A stretch of 64,000 bases of DNA, taken from assembly GCA_963832725.1 (NCBI GenBank), contig CAWHVG010000006.1, positions 522,740 to 586,739 of the forward strand, given 5' to 3'. This document shows positions 51,904 through 62,779 of the stretch, piece after piece. The position numbers and the translations under genes are program-made. Below the pieces are notes generated by a model. That model did not search any database, had not been told where the DNA came from, and was given only the letters and a program-made list of their open reading frames with translations. The stretch's first letter is position 1, and each line of letters begins with the position of its first letter. This DNA is from JAEZBP01 sp963832725 (GTDB lineage: Bacteria > Myxococcota_A > Polyangia > Polyangiales > Sandaracinaceae).

Positions 51904-54900
51904 TTACCGACGACCGTACCAAACATGACCGGCGTGGGGGAGACCGTTGCGCTCACTCGGGTGAAAGTGAGGGAGCCCGCCGGGCACGTGAGAATTGTGG
52001 AACATGGGTGCATCGGATGCGACCCGTGATGCCAACGAACGCGCGTCGCCTTGCCGCGGCGTGTATAGTCCAACGAAACGCGATCGCGCAGGGTCCCGCA
52101 GCATTCGACGCAAACGTGACACCGCTTGCCGTTGCGACAGTGTCCCGGATACAACCGACAGCTCACCATTGCGGATTTCCACCGCGTAGTACGCTCCTGC
52201 CTTCTGGGTGCCATCGCCCGCGCAACCCGATAAACCGAGCGGATCACTGCACGTGAGGCAGTCCGTAACATAGCCGTAGAGTCGGAGGCCACCGTACAGC
52301 TGTATGGGATTCTTGACTCAGATATGCAGAGCCAGCCCCGTCAAGGTATCGGTATCGATTGTATACGATATCAAGTTCGACGTCGACCTGCTGACCAGGC
52401 CAGCGAAACGAGCAAACGGTGTCGGGACTACCAGATCGACCTTCACCACAGAGGTCTCTCTCTGCCCGCCAGGCCGCCGACCCGTTCGCGTCGACCAAGT
52501 GCGTCGGCGCTCCGATCTGATCCGCGAGAACACCCAATGCATTGCCGTGTGCGAGCTTCGCGAGCGGGTTGAACGTCTCGGGCTCGAACACCCAGGTGCT
52601 CTTGCCCTCCTCGCTGTCCAACTCGACGAGCGGGTTGTGGCCGTCCCAGCTCCAGCGGACCTCCTTGGCGGGGCGGAGCTCGTCTTCCTTTCGCTCGAGG
52701 ACCGTCTTCCTCAGGCGGCGCGCCATGACGTCGTACGCGAACTGCACCTCGCGGCCGTCCGGTAGCTCCACGGCGCTGAGCATGCCGGCGCCGTTCCAAC
52801 GGTAGCGGGTCATGTCGCCGAGGACGTCGGTCTTCTCGATCAGGTTGCCGTCGTCGTCGTGCCGGTAAATGGTGCCGTCGGCTTGCTCGATGCGGCCGCC
52901 CGCGCCGTAGCGGCGATCGCTCAGGTCCGGGCTGCGGTAGATGTTGCCCACCGCGTCCATCGCTCGGTGCTGCTCTTCCCCCCATGGTAGGCGCGCCCAC
53001 ACGAGGCGGCCGCGGGCGTCGTGCCGGTAGTGGGCGTTGCCGAGCTGGTTGTCGAGGATGGCGCGGATCTGGTCGTCGCCCTGCCACTCGTAGCGCTTGT
53101 CGTTCAGCGTGCTCGTCTCGCCGCTCTGGCCGCGGTAGGTCACGGTCCGCCGCATCGGGCGGCCGGCGACGTCGCGCTGCCACCGGCTCTCGATGCCGTT
53201 CGGGAAGCGCCGCGCGAGCTCGAGGCCGAGCGGGTCGCGATCGAAGTCGACGCCCCACCGCGCCCCGTCGAGCTCCACGCGCGTCACGTCGCCGACCAGA
53301 ATCCCGCTCGATGTGGTGGAGGTGGCCGTCGCTCGACTCGACGCGCACGCGGTGCCCGTCGGGCCCGTAGCCGCTCCGAACCCAATGCTCGTGTTCGTCC
53401 GGGCTACGCGTGAGCTCGTGGACGACGCGGCCCATCGGGTCGCGCTCGAAGTGCACCTCGGCCGCGTCGTTGCTCGCCTCGATCAGGGCGCCGTTCGCCC
53501 GATAGCGGTACCGCTCGAAGCTGCCGTCCGAGTGCGTCACGTCCGTGATCCGACCCGCCGCGTCGTACGAGAGATTGCTCGTTCGACGGCTCGCCTTCGT
53601 GACCCGCGTCACTCGGCCCGCCGCATCTCGCACGTAGGTCCGAGCGAACCCGTCGAACCCGGTCTCGACCGTCACGCGACCACAGGCGTCGAGATCGAAC
53701 GCGTAGCGCTCACCCGCCTCGTTCTCAACTGCCAGGAGCTGGTCCTCGGTGTCGTAGTGGAAGCGGATCGTCGTCCCCGCTTCGTGTCGCTCGTGCAGGC
53801 GGTGGTAGCCCGTGTATGTGAACGCGACGTCACGCAGCTCGTCCTGCGCTCGCAGCAGGTTCTGCTCGCGATCGTACTCGAACCGCCGCACGACGCCGTG
53901 CGCCTCCTCGACGCGGACGAGGTTCCCCACCGCGTCGTGCTGGCGGCGCTCGACGCCACCGCGCGGGTTCACGCTCTTCACCGCTCGCCCGAGTCGGTCG
54001 TGCTCGAGACGCCACTCCGCGCCGTTCGCCATCGCCACGCGCGCGACGCTGCTCGCCTCGTCGTACTCGAAGCGCGTCGTCGCGCCGCCGGGTGTCGTGG
54101 AGCTCCGCATCAATCCGTCTTCGTACTCGAAGCGGGTCCAGTGTCCGAACGGGTTTCCTCGGCCCTTCATGCGGCCGAACGCGTCGTACTCCCAACGCCA
54201 CTCGCCTCCGTTCGGGTCGACGGCGCTCACCGGCGAGTCTTGGAAGCGGGGGTCGTGCTCGAACGTGGTGACCGCTCCGTCCGGCGCCTCCACCCGCACT
54301 CGGTTGCCCCGGCGGTCGTAGGCGTAGCGCGTGACGTTGCCGAGCTCGTCGATCTCGGCCGTCCTCTGCAGCGAGTCCGGGTCGTACTCGTACTTCGTCG
54401 ACTCACCGTGCGCGTCGATGATCTCGACCACGGTGCCGATGAGGTCCATCCGGTACGTGGTGGTCTGTCCGAGCGAGTTGGTGACGCACGTCACCTTGCT
54501 CTGCTTGTCGTAGGTCAGCTGGTGGTCGTAGATGCCGCCGTCGCCCCACGTGCGCACGCAGTAGGCGTCCTGGCCGATGCCGTCGTAGCCGAAGTAGAAG
54601 GAGAGCCGCTCGCGATCGGTCTCGCGCGTCAGCAGGTGGCCCGCGTACTCGAACTCCCAGAAATTCCCGGCGGGGTCGGTGACGGTGACGAGGTCGCCGT
54701 GCGCGTCGTAGGTGTAGCGCGCGTGCTCGTAGTGCCCCTCCCCGCGCGGGACCGGCAGCTTCACGCTCACGAGCCGTCCGGCGTCGTCGTGCACGAAGCG
54801 GATCTGCCTCTTGCCCGAGTCCCGGACCCAGCTCAGGCAGCCGCGCTCGTCGTAGTGGAGCTCGATGCGGTGGCCGTCGCGGGTCTTCTGCGCGATCAGC

Positions 54901-55953
54901 CGAGAGACGGCTGGATCGCCCCCGTCCACCGGCGCGAACTCGTGGCCGATACCAGCCGCGTTCCAGATCTCCCACCGCCCCTGGCCGAGACACTTAAGCG
55001 TGAGCCGGTCGATCGGATAGTACAGCTCGTCTCCCGCCTGCATTCGGTGCTCGGGCAGGTGGAACGCGTCGAACTCAATCTCGCGGCCGTCCTCGGTCAG
55101 ATGGACGACCTTGCCGCGCTCTTCCCAGACCCGCTGGTCCAGGCTGTGGCTCCATCCGTAGCCGAGCGGGCCCGAGCGCTCGCTGAACCCGGAGTTGTAC
55201 ACGCGCTCCAAGCGAAGCGGCAGCGGGCCAGGCAGCTCGAAGTCCACGTGGTCCGTGAACACGCGCCCGCTGGCGACGTCCACGGGATGGCCGGTCAGGA
55301 AGCAGACCACCCGACTGAGCAGGTTTCGAAGACGAGCCGACCTCAGATAGCTGAGGGCGTTGTTGAGCTGGTGACTGACCCACTGCGTGCGGATGAACGC
55401 TCCCAGCGCTGCCATGGCGTCGAGCGTGGGCGGCCCACCTACGAGCACCGGCGGGCCCTTGGGGATGGCCATGATGATCGAGCTCGGCAGCCGCACGGGC
55501 TCCGAGCAGCTCATCGCCATGTCGCCGAAGCGCGCGAAGTTCGAGCCCATGACGTGCACGGTCTTCGAGCCGGTGACGACGATGGCGTCGTCGTCCGGGC
55601 ACGCCGGGTTGTCGGGCTCGGTCGGCGGAATCCTTCGGGATGATCACCGGGAGGACGCTCGGCATCGGCGCCCACGAGGTGCCCGGCGGGATCAGGATGT
55701 GTCCGTAGCCCGTGGCCTCGGTGCCGGTGTTAGTCGCCGGCATCATGTTGACGACGACGGCCCCGGTCGGAGGCGAGCCGGTGAGCCTGCCGACGACCTG
55801 GTTGATGAGCACGCCGACCGCGAGGCCCATCGGATCCCACACCATCCCGATGAATGGGTTCGGGAGGGGCGTCGGGACCGGCGCCGGCATGGGCACCATC
55901 TCCCAGTGGATGTCGACGCCGATGACCGGATCGAGGTGCGTGCTCCCCAGCAT
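51904..55953 (-). pseudogene. PAAR-Rhs polymorphic toxin, three frameshifts
   Basis: It starts MLGSTHLDPVIGVDIHWEMV. The N-terminus is a PAAR-like spike domain (PPTGAVVVNMMPATNTGTEA, SKTVHVMGSNFARFGDMAMS), with a shift near 55632. The Rhs core begins GHPVDVASGRVFTDHVDFEL and has many YD repeats (YTYDAHGDLVTVTDPAGNFW, RYAYDRRGNRVRVEAPDGAV), with a shift near 53300. The core ends LYGYVTDCLTCSDPLGLSG after a third shift near 52305. The variable toxin tip of about 105 residues follows (AGAYYAVEIRNGELSVV ... GLPHFHPSERNGLPHAGHVW), with a histidine-rich end suggestive of a metal-dependent nuclease. Loaded on VgrG and injected by the T6SS. About 1350 residues if repaired. Confidence 0.8.
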
Positions 55954-56816
55954 CAGAGCATTGCCTCCACCGAGCGCGGCATGCCCGCCTCGAGCCGGTT
56001 CGCGGTGTGCTCGAGCGAGTCGGCCTGCGCTAGGAGGCCGCGCGCCCGCAGTCGGGCCGCGAGCTGCCGCGCCGCCTCGGGCGCGCTCGACGTCTTCGCC
56101 ACGTCGGGCTCCGCGTCCTCGGCGAGCTCGATCGCGCGGTAAAAGCACTCGGCCGCGCGCTCGTCGAGCTGCGCCTCGGCCGCCATCTGCCCGGCCAGGC
56201 GCCAGCTCTCGATCGCGAGCCCGGTCGCGTTCGCCCGCCGCGCCGACTCCGCCGCCCGCCCGTAGCACGCGGCCGCCTCCGCGTGCCGTCCGTAGCGCGC
56301 CTCCAGCAGCGCGAGGGCGAGGTTCGCCTGCGCGTGCTCGAGGTCGCAGCCCCACTCCCCAGCGCGCTGGGCGGCGGACGTGTACTCCGTCCACGCTTCG
56401 CGCTCCATCCCGGCCGTGAGTTGATAGCCGGCGAGGGCGATGTGCTGCATCAGCGCCTCTCGCTCGGCACCCGACGCGTAGGCGATGCGGCACGCCTCGT
56501 TCTGATAGGCGACGGCCTGCGCACGGTTTCCCTGCTTGAGCTGGACGGCGGCCGCGAGCATGTACTGCTGCATCCGCGCTCCCTGCTCGCCTGCGAGCAC
56601 CGGGTTCACGCCTGCCGCCGCGAGCTCGATGTCGATCGCCTCTCGGTCCTCCTCCGCCGGCGGCGGAGGCTCTCCGGCTCGCGGCGGTGGCAGCACGCCT
56701 CGCGGCCACGCCGCGCCCGCCCTCGCGGGGCCGTTCATGCTCGGATCGATCGAGCGCATCAGCGTGTCGAGGTCCTGGGCCGCCGCTCCATCATCCCGCA
56801 CGCACCGGCAGCGCAT
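55953..56816 (-). CDS. TPR-like T6SS accessory protein
   Basis: 287 residues. A proline-rich N-terminus (LPPPRAGEPPPPAEEDREAI) precedes helical tetratricopeptide-like repeats: MQQYMLAAAVQLKQGNRAQA, ALMQHIALAGYQLTAGMERE, ANLALALLEARYGRHAEAAA, RAAECFYRAIELAEDAEPD. The stop overlaps the PAAR-Rhs start (TGATG), so it is made together with the toxin. It probably serves as an adaptor or chaperone that helps to mount Rhs on VgrG; that role is inferred from position. An internal ATG at 56759 is an alternative start. Confidence 0.65.
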   Translation of the reverse strand: MRCRCVRDDGAAAQDLDTLMRSIDPSMNGPARAGAAWPRGVLPPPRAGEPPPPAEEDREAIDIELAAAGVNPVLAGEQGARMQQYMLAAAVQLKQGNRAQAVAYQNEACRIAYASGAEREALMQHIALAGYQLTAGMEREAWTEYTSAAQRAGEWGCDLEHAQANLALALLEARYGRHAEAAACYGRAAESARRANATGLAIESWRLAGQMAAEAQLDERAAECFYRAIELAEDAEPDVAKTSSAPEAARQLAARLRARGLLAQADSLEHTANRLEAGMPRSVEAML

Positions 56817-56843
56817 GGCGCGTTCGCCGAGCTCCTCATGCAG

Positions 56844-57371
56844 TCAATCGAGCGCCGCCTCCTGCATGTCCACGATCACCCACCGCACGCTGCGGAGCTC
56901 GGGACGCCGCGCAAGCTCGAGCACCTCGCTCTCGAAGGCGGCGCCGTCCTCGATGCGCGCGGGAGCGAGCACGACGACGAGACCCGAGAGCGGGGCGCGA
57001 ACCGCCCGCGCGACCAGGTGCAGCCACCCGCCGAACGCGCCGAGCGGGTCGGGGGACGCGGGGCGCTGGCCGCTCAGCGAGCCGAGCTCGAGGCCCGCGT
57101 CGGCCGAGACGCGCACGCGCCCTTCCCAGTGCTCGACGAGGCGCTGCGCGCGCCACTTCCAGCCCGGGTCCGCGCTCGTCCACGCGTCCTCGAGCACCAC
57201 GACCGGGCTCCGGTTGTCCGGGTGGAACTCGATGACTCCGGGCAAGACCTTCAACGCGGCGCCGCGCAGATCGCTGGAGCAGGTCACGTGCAAGAGCGCG
57301 AGCTCCGTCGCCCGCGCGAACCATGCCGCGTCGTGCTCGAGGCGGCCGAGAGGCTCGGCGAACGACCGCAT
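56844..57371 (-). CDS. Uncharacterised T6SS-associated protein between vgrG and the TPR gene
   Basis: 175 residues from MRSFAEPLGRLEHDAAWFAR. It contains LALLHVTCSSDLRGAALKVL, NRSPVVVLEDAWTSADPGWK and PLSGLVVVLAPARIEDGAAF, ending RWVIVDMQEAALD: an alternating alpha/beta pattern. The ATG overlaps the VgrG stop (TGATG at 57369-57373). No family recognised. Genes at this position in VgrG-PAAR operons often encode effector-loading adaptors. Confidence 0.6.
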   Translation of the reverse strand: MRSFAEPLGRLEHDAAWFARATELALLHVTCSSDLRGAALKVLPGVIEFHPDNRSPVVVLEDAWTSADPGWKWRAQRLVEHWEGRVRVSADAGLELGSLSGQRPASPDPLGAFGGWLHLVARAVRAPLSGLVVVLAPARIEDGAAFESEVLELARRPELRSVRWVIVDMQEAALD

Positions 57372-60066
57372 CAGTTGATCTTCACCAGGAGGCCCGTGAT
57401 CTCGTTCATCGTCTGGGCCGACGAGCTCACCTTCGGCCCCGACGTCTTGACGCCGTCGGGCCCGAGCTCGACCGACGACGCGCCAGCCGACAGCGTGATC
57501 TTGGAGGTCGTCATCTCGATTCTTGCAGCTGCCCACTTCGAGCTCGATCCTCGTCGAGCCGGAGAGCTTGATGTTCCCGTCGTCCTTCATGACGAGGTCC
57601 GAGCTGCCGGTCTTCGCGTGCACCTCCTTCGCAGACTCCAGGTAGGTCTTCTTCCTCCCCTGGGTCAGCTTCTCGGTGCCGCCCTGCAGGAGCGTGTAGT
57701 GCGCGCCGTCGACGGTAACGTTGTACTGCCCGGTCACGTGCTCGTTCCGGTTGGCGCCGTCGAGCACCTTCAGGTTGTCGTGGCCCGCGACGCGTACCTC
57801 GCGGCCGCCCGCGATCTCCTCGTCGTCGGTCGCCGCGACCGTCAGCTTCCGCTTCCCTGCGATCGTCAGCGTCTCGTCGATGTCGATCGCCGTGGTCCGG
57901 GACTTGTGAATCGTGATCTTCTCGTCACCATCGACCGTCTCGGTGCGGTTTTCGCCGATGACGGTCGTCTCGTTGCCGTCGACGTTCTTCTTGCGCTCGT
58001 TCTTGACGTGCAGCGTCTGGTCGTGGCCGACGGTCTCCGTGTGGTCGTGGTCGACGGTATTGCTCTGGTCGACCTTCACGTGCGTCGTGTGGCAGTGCTC
58101 GACGACCTCGTTGAAGTCCTTCTGCGCATGCACGTAGACGAACTCGCTACCCGCTTTGTCCTCGAAGCGCAGCTCGATTAAATCCGTCGCTGTTGGGCGA
58201 ACTCTTCGTTCGGATGACGCTCTGCGTCTTGTCATCCGGATTCATGACCGGTGAGGAGTTCTGCCCGTTGTACACGCAACCGACTGCGATGGGTCGGTCG
58301 GGGTTGCCGCCCATGAAGGCGACCATCACTTCCATGCCGATTCGCGGCAGGAACTTCGTGCCGAATCCGGGACCGGACCAGCTCTGCATCGCACGGAGCC
58401 AGCAGCTGCTGTGCTCGTCGCTCTGCCCCTGCCGGTCCCAGTGGAACTGCACTTTGATACGGCCGTGCTCGTCCGTGTAGATCTCTTCGCCCGACGGCCC
58501 GACTACGACCGCGCTCTCAAACCCCGCGATGCTCGGGTGCGGGGTTCGCCGCGCAGGGCGATAGGGCATCGAGACCGGCACTACCTCGAGGGTATTTTGC
58601 CAGCCGCCCCGCTCGCCTTCAGTTGCGCGACCGCGACCGGAGACGCCTACGATGAGGTACTGCTGGTCTAGCTCCGCGTCAGGGCACCCCTCGAGCTCGA
58701 GCAGGTAGCCTGCCTGCGCGGTCACCACGGTCGATACCAGCTCCCAATGTTGCCTCGCGAGGTCCAGCCGCTCGGCGCGGAGTCGGGCCTGGACCGTGGA
58801 GGTGTTGCCGCCGTACTGCACACCGGCGTAGCTGTGGAGCTGCAGGGCGTCGGTGTGGTCGTAGAGTTCCAGGGCTGGCTCGTCGCCTCGCCCCGTCGCC
58901 TCACCGCGGACCTGAAGTGTCGGGTTCGTCCAGTCGTAGTCCGAGACGACCGCGTCCGTCGTGCCAACCTCATGCACGTGGTTGGCGAAGGTGACGACCT
59001 CACCGTCTTGGGCCTGGTCCGGCGTCTCGTGGTACGGGACTTTCCCGTCCGAGCGCACGCGGGCCTGCCCGCTCGGGGTGTCGGCGAGCACGAGCACCTC
59101 GTGGTCACCCTCGTGGTCGAAGTACCAGAAAAAGCCCTCGTCCTCGGCGAGACGGCTGATGAAGGCCACCACCGACTCTTGGTACTGAACCGTGTACTCT
59201 CGGATTACGTAACTCTGCTGCAGGTCGTTACGCACCGTACGCTGGAGGCTGCCGAGCCGATCGGTGTAGGCCTGCTCGATGACCTGCGGTGCGGTCAGCT
59301 CCTGGTAGATGCGCGAGTCGATGATCTGGCTCAGAAGCTCTGCCGCAGGCACGACGTGGAGCGTGACGACCACCAGCTCGTGTCGGTCCATCTCCACCCG
59401 CGCGCTCCAGATGATACCGTGGTAGCTCCGGCTCTGAACCTCGCGCTCCACCGAGATGACGCAGTTCTTCTGCAGTAACTCGTCGGCTTCGAGGTGGCTG
59501 TCGTAGACCGCCACGACGCTCGCGCCGCCGACACGGTTCAGCCCTTCGTCGATGGTCACCGACCGAACGCCCCAGGCTTCGCTGGCCCCCTCCACCTCGA
59601 CGTGGAACCGGACGTCGTCATGACGCGTCCCGCCTTGGCTCGCGAGCTCACCGAATTGCTGCGCAGCCGCACCGACCGTCTGCGCTCCCCGCAGCACGGC
59701 CTCAGCCTCGCTTCCGTGGACTAGGTACCGAGCGCCCTGATCGAGAGCGCCAATGGCATCGGACCGCTCGATCGACTGCAGAACCCCGCCGGCTGTTTCG
59801 ACCAGTCGGCCCCCGGTCTCCACCACCCGGCTCGTCGTCCTCAGTACAGCGCCCGCCTCGGAATCTCCGAGCGCCTCACCGACGGCCCCGGTCAGCCCTC
59901 CCACCCCGGTCGCGACCTCGCCCCCGGCCGCGAGACGTTCGTCGACGTCGCCGGCGCTCGAGGCGCTGCCGACCCCACCGGCCATCTCAGCCGCCGCCTC
60001 AACGGCGCCCGAGACGTGGTCGATGCTCTCTACGACCTCATTCTGGTCGTCACCCTGGTTGCCCAT
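57371..60066 (-). pseudogene. vgrG: VgrG (T6SS spike) with N-terminal extension, two frameshifts
   Basis: It starts MGNQGDDQNEVVESIDHVSG. About 160 residues of Ala/Gly-rich helix precede the gp27-like part (DDVRFHVEVEGASEAWGVRS, ISVEREVQSRSYHGIIWSAR, FISRLAEDEGFFWYFDHEGD). The gp5 OB-fold follows (TDEHGRIKVQFHWDRQGQSD, SCWLRAMQSWSGPGFGTKFL, GCVYNGQN). A shift near 58178 leads to the spike (LRFEDKAGSEFVYVHAQKDF) and the beta-helix repeats (TVDHDHTETVGHDQTLHVKN, NETTVIGENRTETVDGDEKI). A second shift near 57525 leads to the tail IEMTTSKITLSAGASSVELG and the stop. VgrG trimers tip the Hcp tube and carry effectors. About 895 residues, longer than usual because of the N-terminal extension. Confidence 0.8.
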
Positions 60067-60097
60067 GCGTGCCTCTATTCCTTCCCCGGCGGCTCGT

Positions 60098-60985
60098 TCA
60101 GCGACCCGCTGGTCGAGGGAGGGTTCGTCCGCGCAGCGCGCGAGTATCACGCACGCGCTGCGCGCGAAACGGGTTGTACCGGACCGGCGGATTCGGGAGT
60201 CCCTCGAGGGCGTCGGTCAGATCGCGCATCAGTAGCCGAAAGCGCGCCAGGAGGACCGCCTCGTCCATGTCGCGCAGTGTGGGAGGGAGCACGTCGTTGG
60301 GGTCGGAGGGTACGCGCACGCGGGAGCCATGGTGATTGTTGCGCACGGGGCGGTCCGGAGTGCAGCTCATGTACATGTTCTCCACGGTGACGGCGCAGAA
60401 CTCAGTGAAAGTGTCATAACCGTGTTCCGAGGCTGCGCAGGAGAGAGCGCCGCGCGACGTTTGGGCCGCGTGCACGAGCTCGTGGGCAAAGACCTCGTCG
60501 TCCCACGTGATGTACCGGGCGTTGGCCGTCCTCCCACCACGAACGCCTCCACCGGGCCCCCACCAGTACCAGGGCGTGTAGCGCATAACGACGTCGGAGC
60601 CACGGCCCGTTCCGGGACCCACGCCGCGTATGAGAGAGCCGTCCCGACAGCTGTGGAGCCGCTCGCCGCGAGGCGTTGCGTTGCGCTGCCCGGTCCACCG
60701 ACCGCGCCAAGCGGCCGATGCGTTCTCCTGGCGGGAATCCGGCGATGGACGGATCTCCATGGGTCTCGTGATAGCGGCGATGACTTGCTGCCCCACGGGG
60801 TTGGCCAGTACACGGTCGAAGACCTCCCTCGTCTCCCGCAGCCACGTCTCGGGCGTGAACAGCGGGTCATGCCGCGGGTGGTGCGTCTCGTCCGCGACGA
60901 TGTTGGGGGCGAAGTGTTCAGGCAAGGAAGACCTCCTCGTCTCGACCGGGCTGCGATACTCGCAAAAATCGTCGGGCCGCGTCAC
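60098..60985 (-). CDS. Putative T6SS zinc-metallopeptidase effector
   Basis: 295 residues by the ATG at 60985. A TTG at 60925 with AGGAGG six bases upstream is the better-placed start and would remove 20 residues. The zincin motif is DDEVFAHELVHAAQTSRGAL (HExxH at 168-172), with a third-ligand glutamate probably in DTFTEFCAVTVENMYMSCT. PWYWWGPGGGVRGGRTANAR precedes the active site. The layout resembles M91 (NleD-like) effector peptidases. No signal peptide. It lies 31 bases upstream of vgrG in the same direction, the usual place for a VgrG cargo effector. No immunity gene is evident for it. Confidence 0.7.
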   Translation of the reverse strand: MTRPDDFCEYRSPVETRRSSLPEHFAPNIVADETHHPRHDPLFTPETWLRETREVFDRVLANPVGQQVIAAITRPMEIRPSPDSRQENASAAWRGRWTGQRNATPRGERLHSCRDGSLIRGVGPGTGRGSDVVMRYTPWYWWGPGGGVRGGRTANARYITWDDEVFAHELVHAAQTSRGALSCAASEHGYDTFTEFCAVTVENMYMSCTPDRPVRNNHHGSRVRVPSDPNDVLPPTLRDMDEAVLLARFRLLMRDLTDALEGLPNPPVRYNPFRAQRVRDTRALRGRTLPRPAGR

Positions 60986-60994
60986 TGTTTATCG

Positions 60995-61480
60995 ATGCGG
61001 TTGCCGTCGGTATCGGCCCCGGGCGGGCGGGAGTTGCTGAATATCTTCGTGATCGCCGTCTCGACGGTCGCTGGGTGCGGCACGCACTCGCCAGCTGTTG
61101 CCCCGGCTATCACAGATACTCCAGCTCTCTCCGCGCCGACGGGGGATACCGCAGCCCGGTTGCCGTCCGAGCCGCGGCCACGCGAGCTCGCCCCCACCCC
61201 GCCGCCGGCGCCGAGCAGCGCGCCCGCGCCGGAGGGGGCCGTCGAGCTCGACGAGGCGGCCGCCACCGACCCGCCGACGACAGGGCCTCGGTCAACTGCG
61301 CACTCATCGATCCGCGGCCGCCGGCCCTCGCCTTGTAGCCGCACGCCCTGCTACCGGGCGACACGATGCGCCCGTCGCTGTGGTGGGCGAGTGCGGAACA
61401 TGGGCTGCTGCCCATGCCCGCCCGGTCAGATTGACGTGGACACGTGCCCAGACGAGAACGGGGAGGGCCACTGGTTCTAG
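60995..61480 (+). CDS. Cysteine-rich lipoprotein
   Basis: 161 residues from MRLPSVSAPGGRELLNIFVI, a lipoprotein signal with lipobox STVAGC (cysteine about 29). The middle is proline/alanine-rich (PRPRELAPTPPPAPSSAPAP), and the C-terminus has clustered cysteines (CCPCPPGQIDVDTCPDENGE). A frameshift in the middle (near 61270-61340) is possible, since another frame reads SVNCALIDPRPPALA. It is divergent from the metallopeptidase gene. Function unknown. Confidence 0.5.
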   Translation: MRLPSVSAPGGRELLNIFVIAVSTVAGCGTHSPAVAPAITDTPALSAPTGDTAARLPSEPRPRELAPTPPPAPSSAPAPEGAVELDEAAATDPPTTGPRSTAHSSIRGRRPSPCSRTPCYRATRCARRCGGRVRNMGCCPCPPGQIDVDTCPDENGEGHWF

Positions 61481-61527
61481 CGAAGAGCGGTGCTCCCGGG
61501 AGAGCTTTCCACCAAGTTCGGCGGGCA

Positions 61528-62241
61528 ACTGCGGTGCGCCGTACCAGAACCTCCCACCCCATTCGGCGTGCGGTTGCGCGGGCCCTGTTTCGCCGAGGAA
61601 CAGGGTCCGCGAGGGTCATGGCACAGTGCTCGCGGTGAGGGCAGCCGGTCCATGCTGAGTGGGCTCGCACGAGCGACACGACCGGGCACGGTTGTCGGCG
61701 ACGCGCCGAGCGCGAGCGTCCGCATGCTGGACCCGAAGGCGGTCAGCAAGATCGAGCTCCTCTCCGGGGTAGGCCTCGTCGGGCGTCCGCTCTCCGAGCT
61801 CGACTCGGGGGATTAGCGAGTTGTGGTCGAGGAAGTACTTGCGGATGAGCGCCTCGAGCCCGCCGACGGAGTCGAGTTGGTGGAGGTAGAGCCAGCGGTG
61901 CCGGAGCTGGCTCCAGAGGGCCTCGACCATCGAGTTGGATTGACGACGTCGACGTGGTCGGCGACGGCGGCATCCTGGTGGACGATGAGGTTCTCCGAGC
62001 CGCCGTCGGTCATGACGCGGACGGTCGCACCCTCGGCGAGCGCCTTCCGGGCCTCAGTGAGGATCTTCCGCGTTCCTTCTGCGCAGAGTCGTTCCTCCAG
62101 GTTCCAGGCGAGGACGCGGCGCGAATAGTTGTCGACGATCCCGTGGAGGTATGCCCGGGTTCCGTCGAGCAGGCGGATGATTGTCACGTCGACGTGCCAC
62201 CACTCGTTGGGCGCCGACGCGCGAATCCCGGCCTTCCCCTC
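61528..62241 (-). mobile_element. rve-IS remnant truncated by an IS3 element
   Basis: The left terminus GCGCCGTACCAGAACCTCCC is followed on the minus strand by transposase C-terminal pieces: SMVEALWSQLRHRWLYLHQL-like and LIRKYFLDHNSLIPRVELGE (61616-61930), then the upstream part NEWWHVDVTIIRLLDGTRAY and VRVMTDGGSENLIVHQDAAV in another frame. About 20 bases are missing around 61945. It stops at 62241, where IS3 element 2 begins. Confidence 0.8.
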
Positions 62242-62314
62242 TGTGCCAACGTCGGGTGAGACAGCTTCCCCCTGGATATCTCTGTAGCGAAGGGCGGAGA
62301 ATGGTGTCACCGAC

Positions 62315-62779
62315 GTGCCCAAGTCATCCCCGGTCCCTGGTCGAGCGAGTAGCCCCGAGACGGAGCGCCAGCAGCGCGAGCGCGGCGTGAGCGGAGCCTC
62401 GGTCGAGAGCGTTCCCCCGAAGAAGCGGCGCCAGTTCTCGGCGGCGGAGAAGCTGAGGCTGGTGCAGGCCGCCGATGCCGCGCTGGCCAGCGGCGAACGC
62501 GGCGCGCTGGAGGCGCTGCTGCGCAAGGAGGGCATCTACAGCTCGCACCTCTCGACGTGGCGCAAGCAGGTGGGCGCCCACGGCGCAGCAGGACTCGAAG
62601 CGCGCAAGCCGGGCCGTAAGCCGAAGCTCGACGCGAAGGACCGGCAGCTGCTCGCGGCGCAGAAGGAGGTCGCCGCCCTCAAGCGCAAGCTGGAGGTGGC
62701 CAACGCCCTGATCGCACTCCAAAAAAAAGCGCACGAGATCCTGGGCCTCGCGCTCCCCGAGCCCGACGAGAAGAGCTGA
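62315..62779 (+). CDS. IS3-family transposase OrfA
   Basis: 154 residues. The helix-turn-helix region is RRQFSAAEKLRLVQAADAAL to LLRKEGIYSSHLSTWRKQVG, followed by a basic linker (LEARKPGRKPKLDAKDRQLL) and a leucine-zipper-like helix (EVAALKRKLEVANALIALQK). The first about 30 codons are atypical, and translation may start internally. The stop TGA shares its A with the orfB ATG. Confidence 0.8.
   Translation: MPKSSPVPGRASSPETERQQRERGVSGASVESVPPKKRRQFSAAEKLRLVQAADAALASGERGALEALLRKEGIYSSHLSTWRKQVGAHGAAGLEARKPGRKPKLDAKDRQLLAAQKEVAALKRKLEVANALIALQKKAHEILGLALPEPDEKS

Noticed and set aside
53193..55643. 816-codon plus-strand open frame antisense to rhs
   Set aside because: Its codons mirror the YD-repeat gene on the other strand; no domain or ribosome-binding site supports it.
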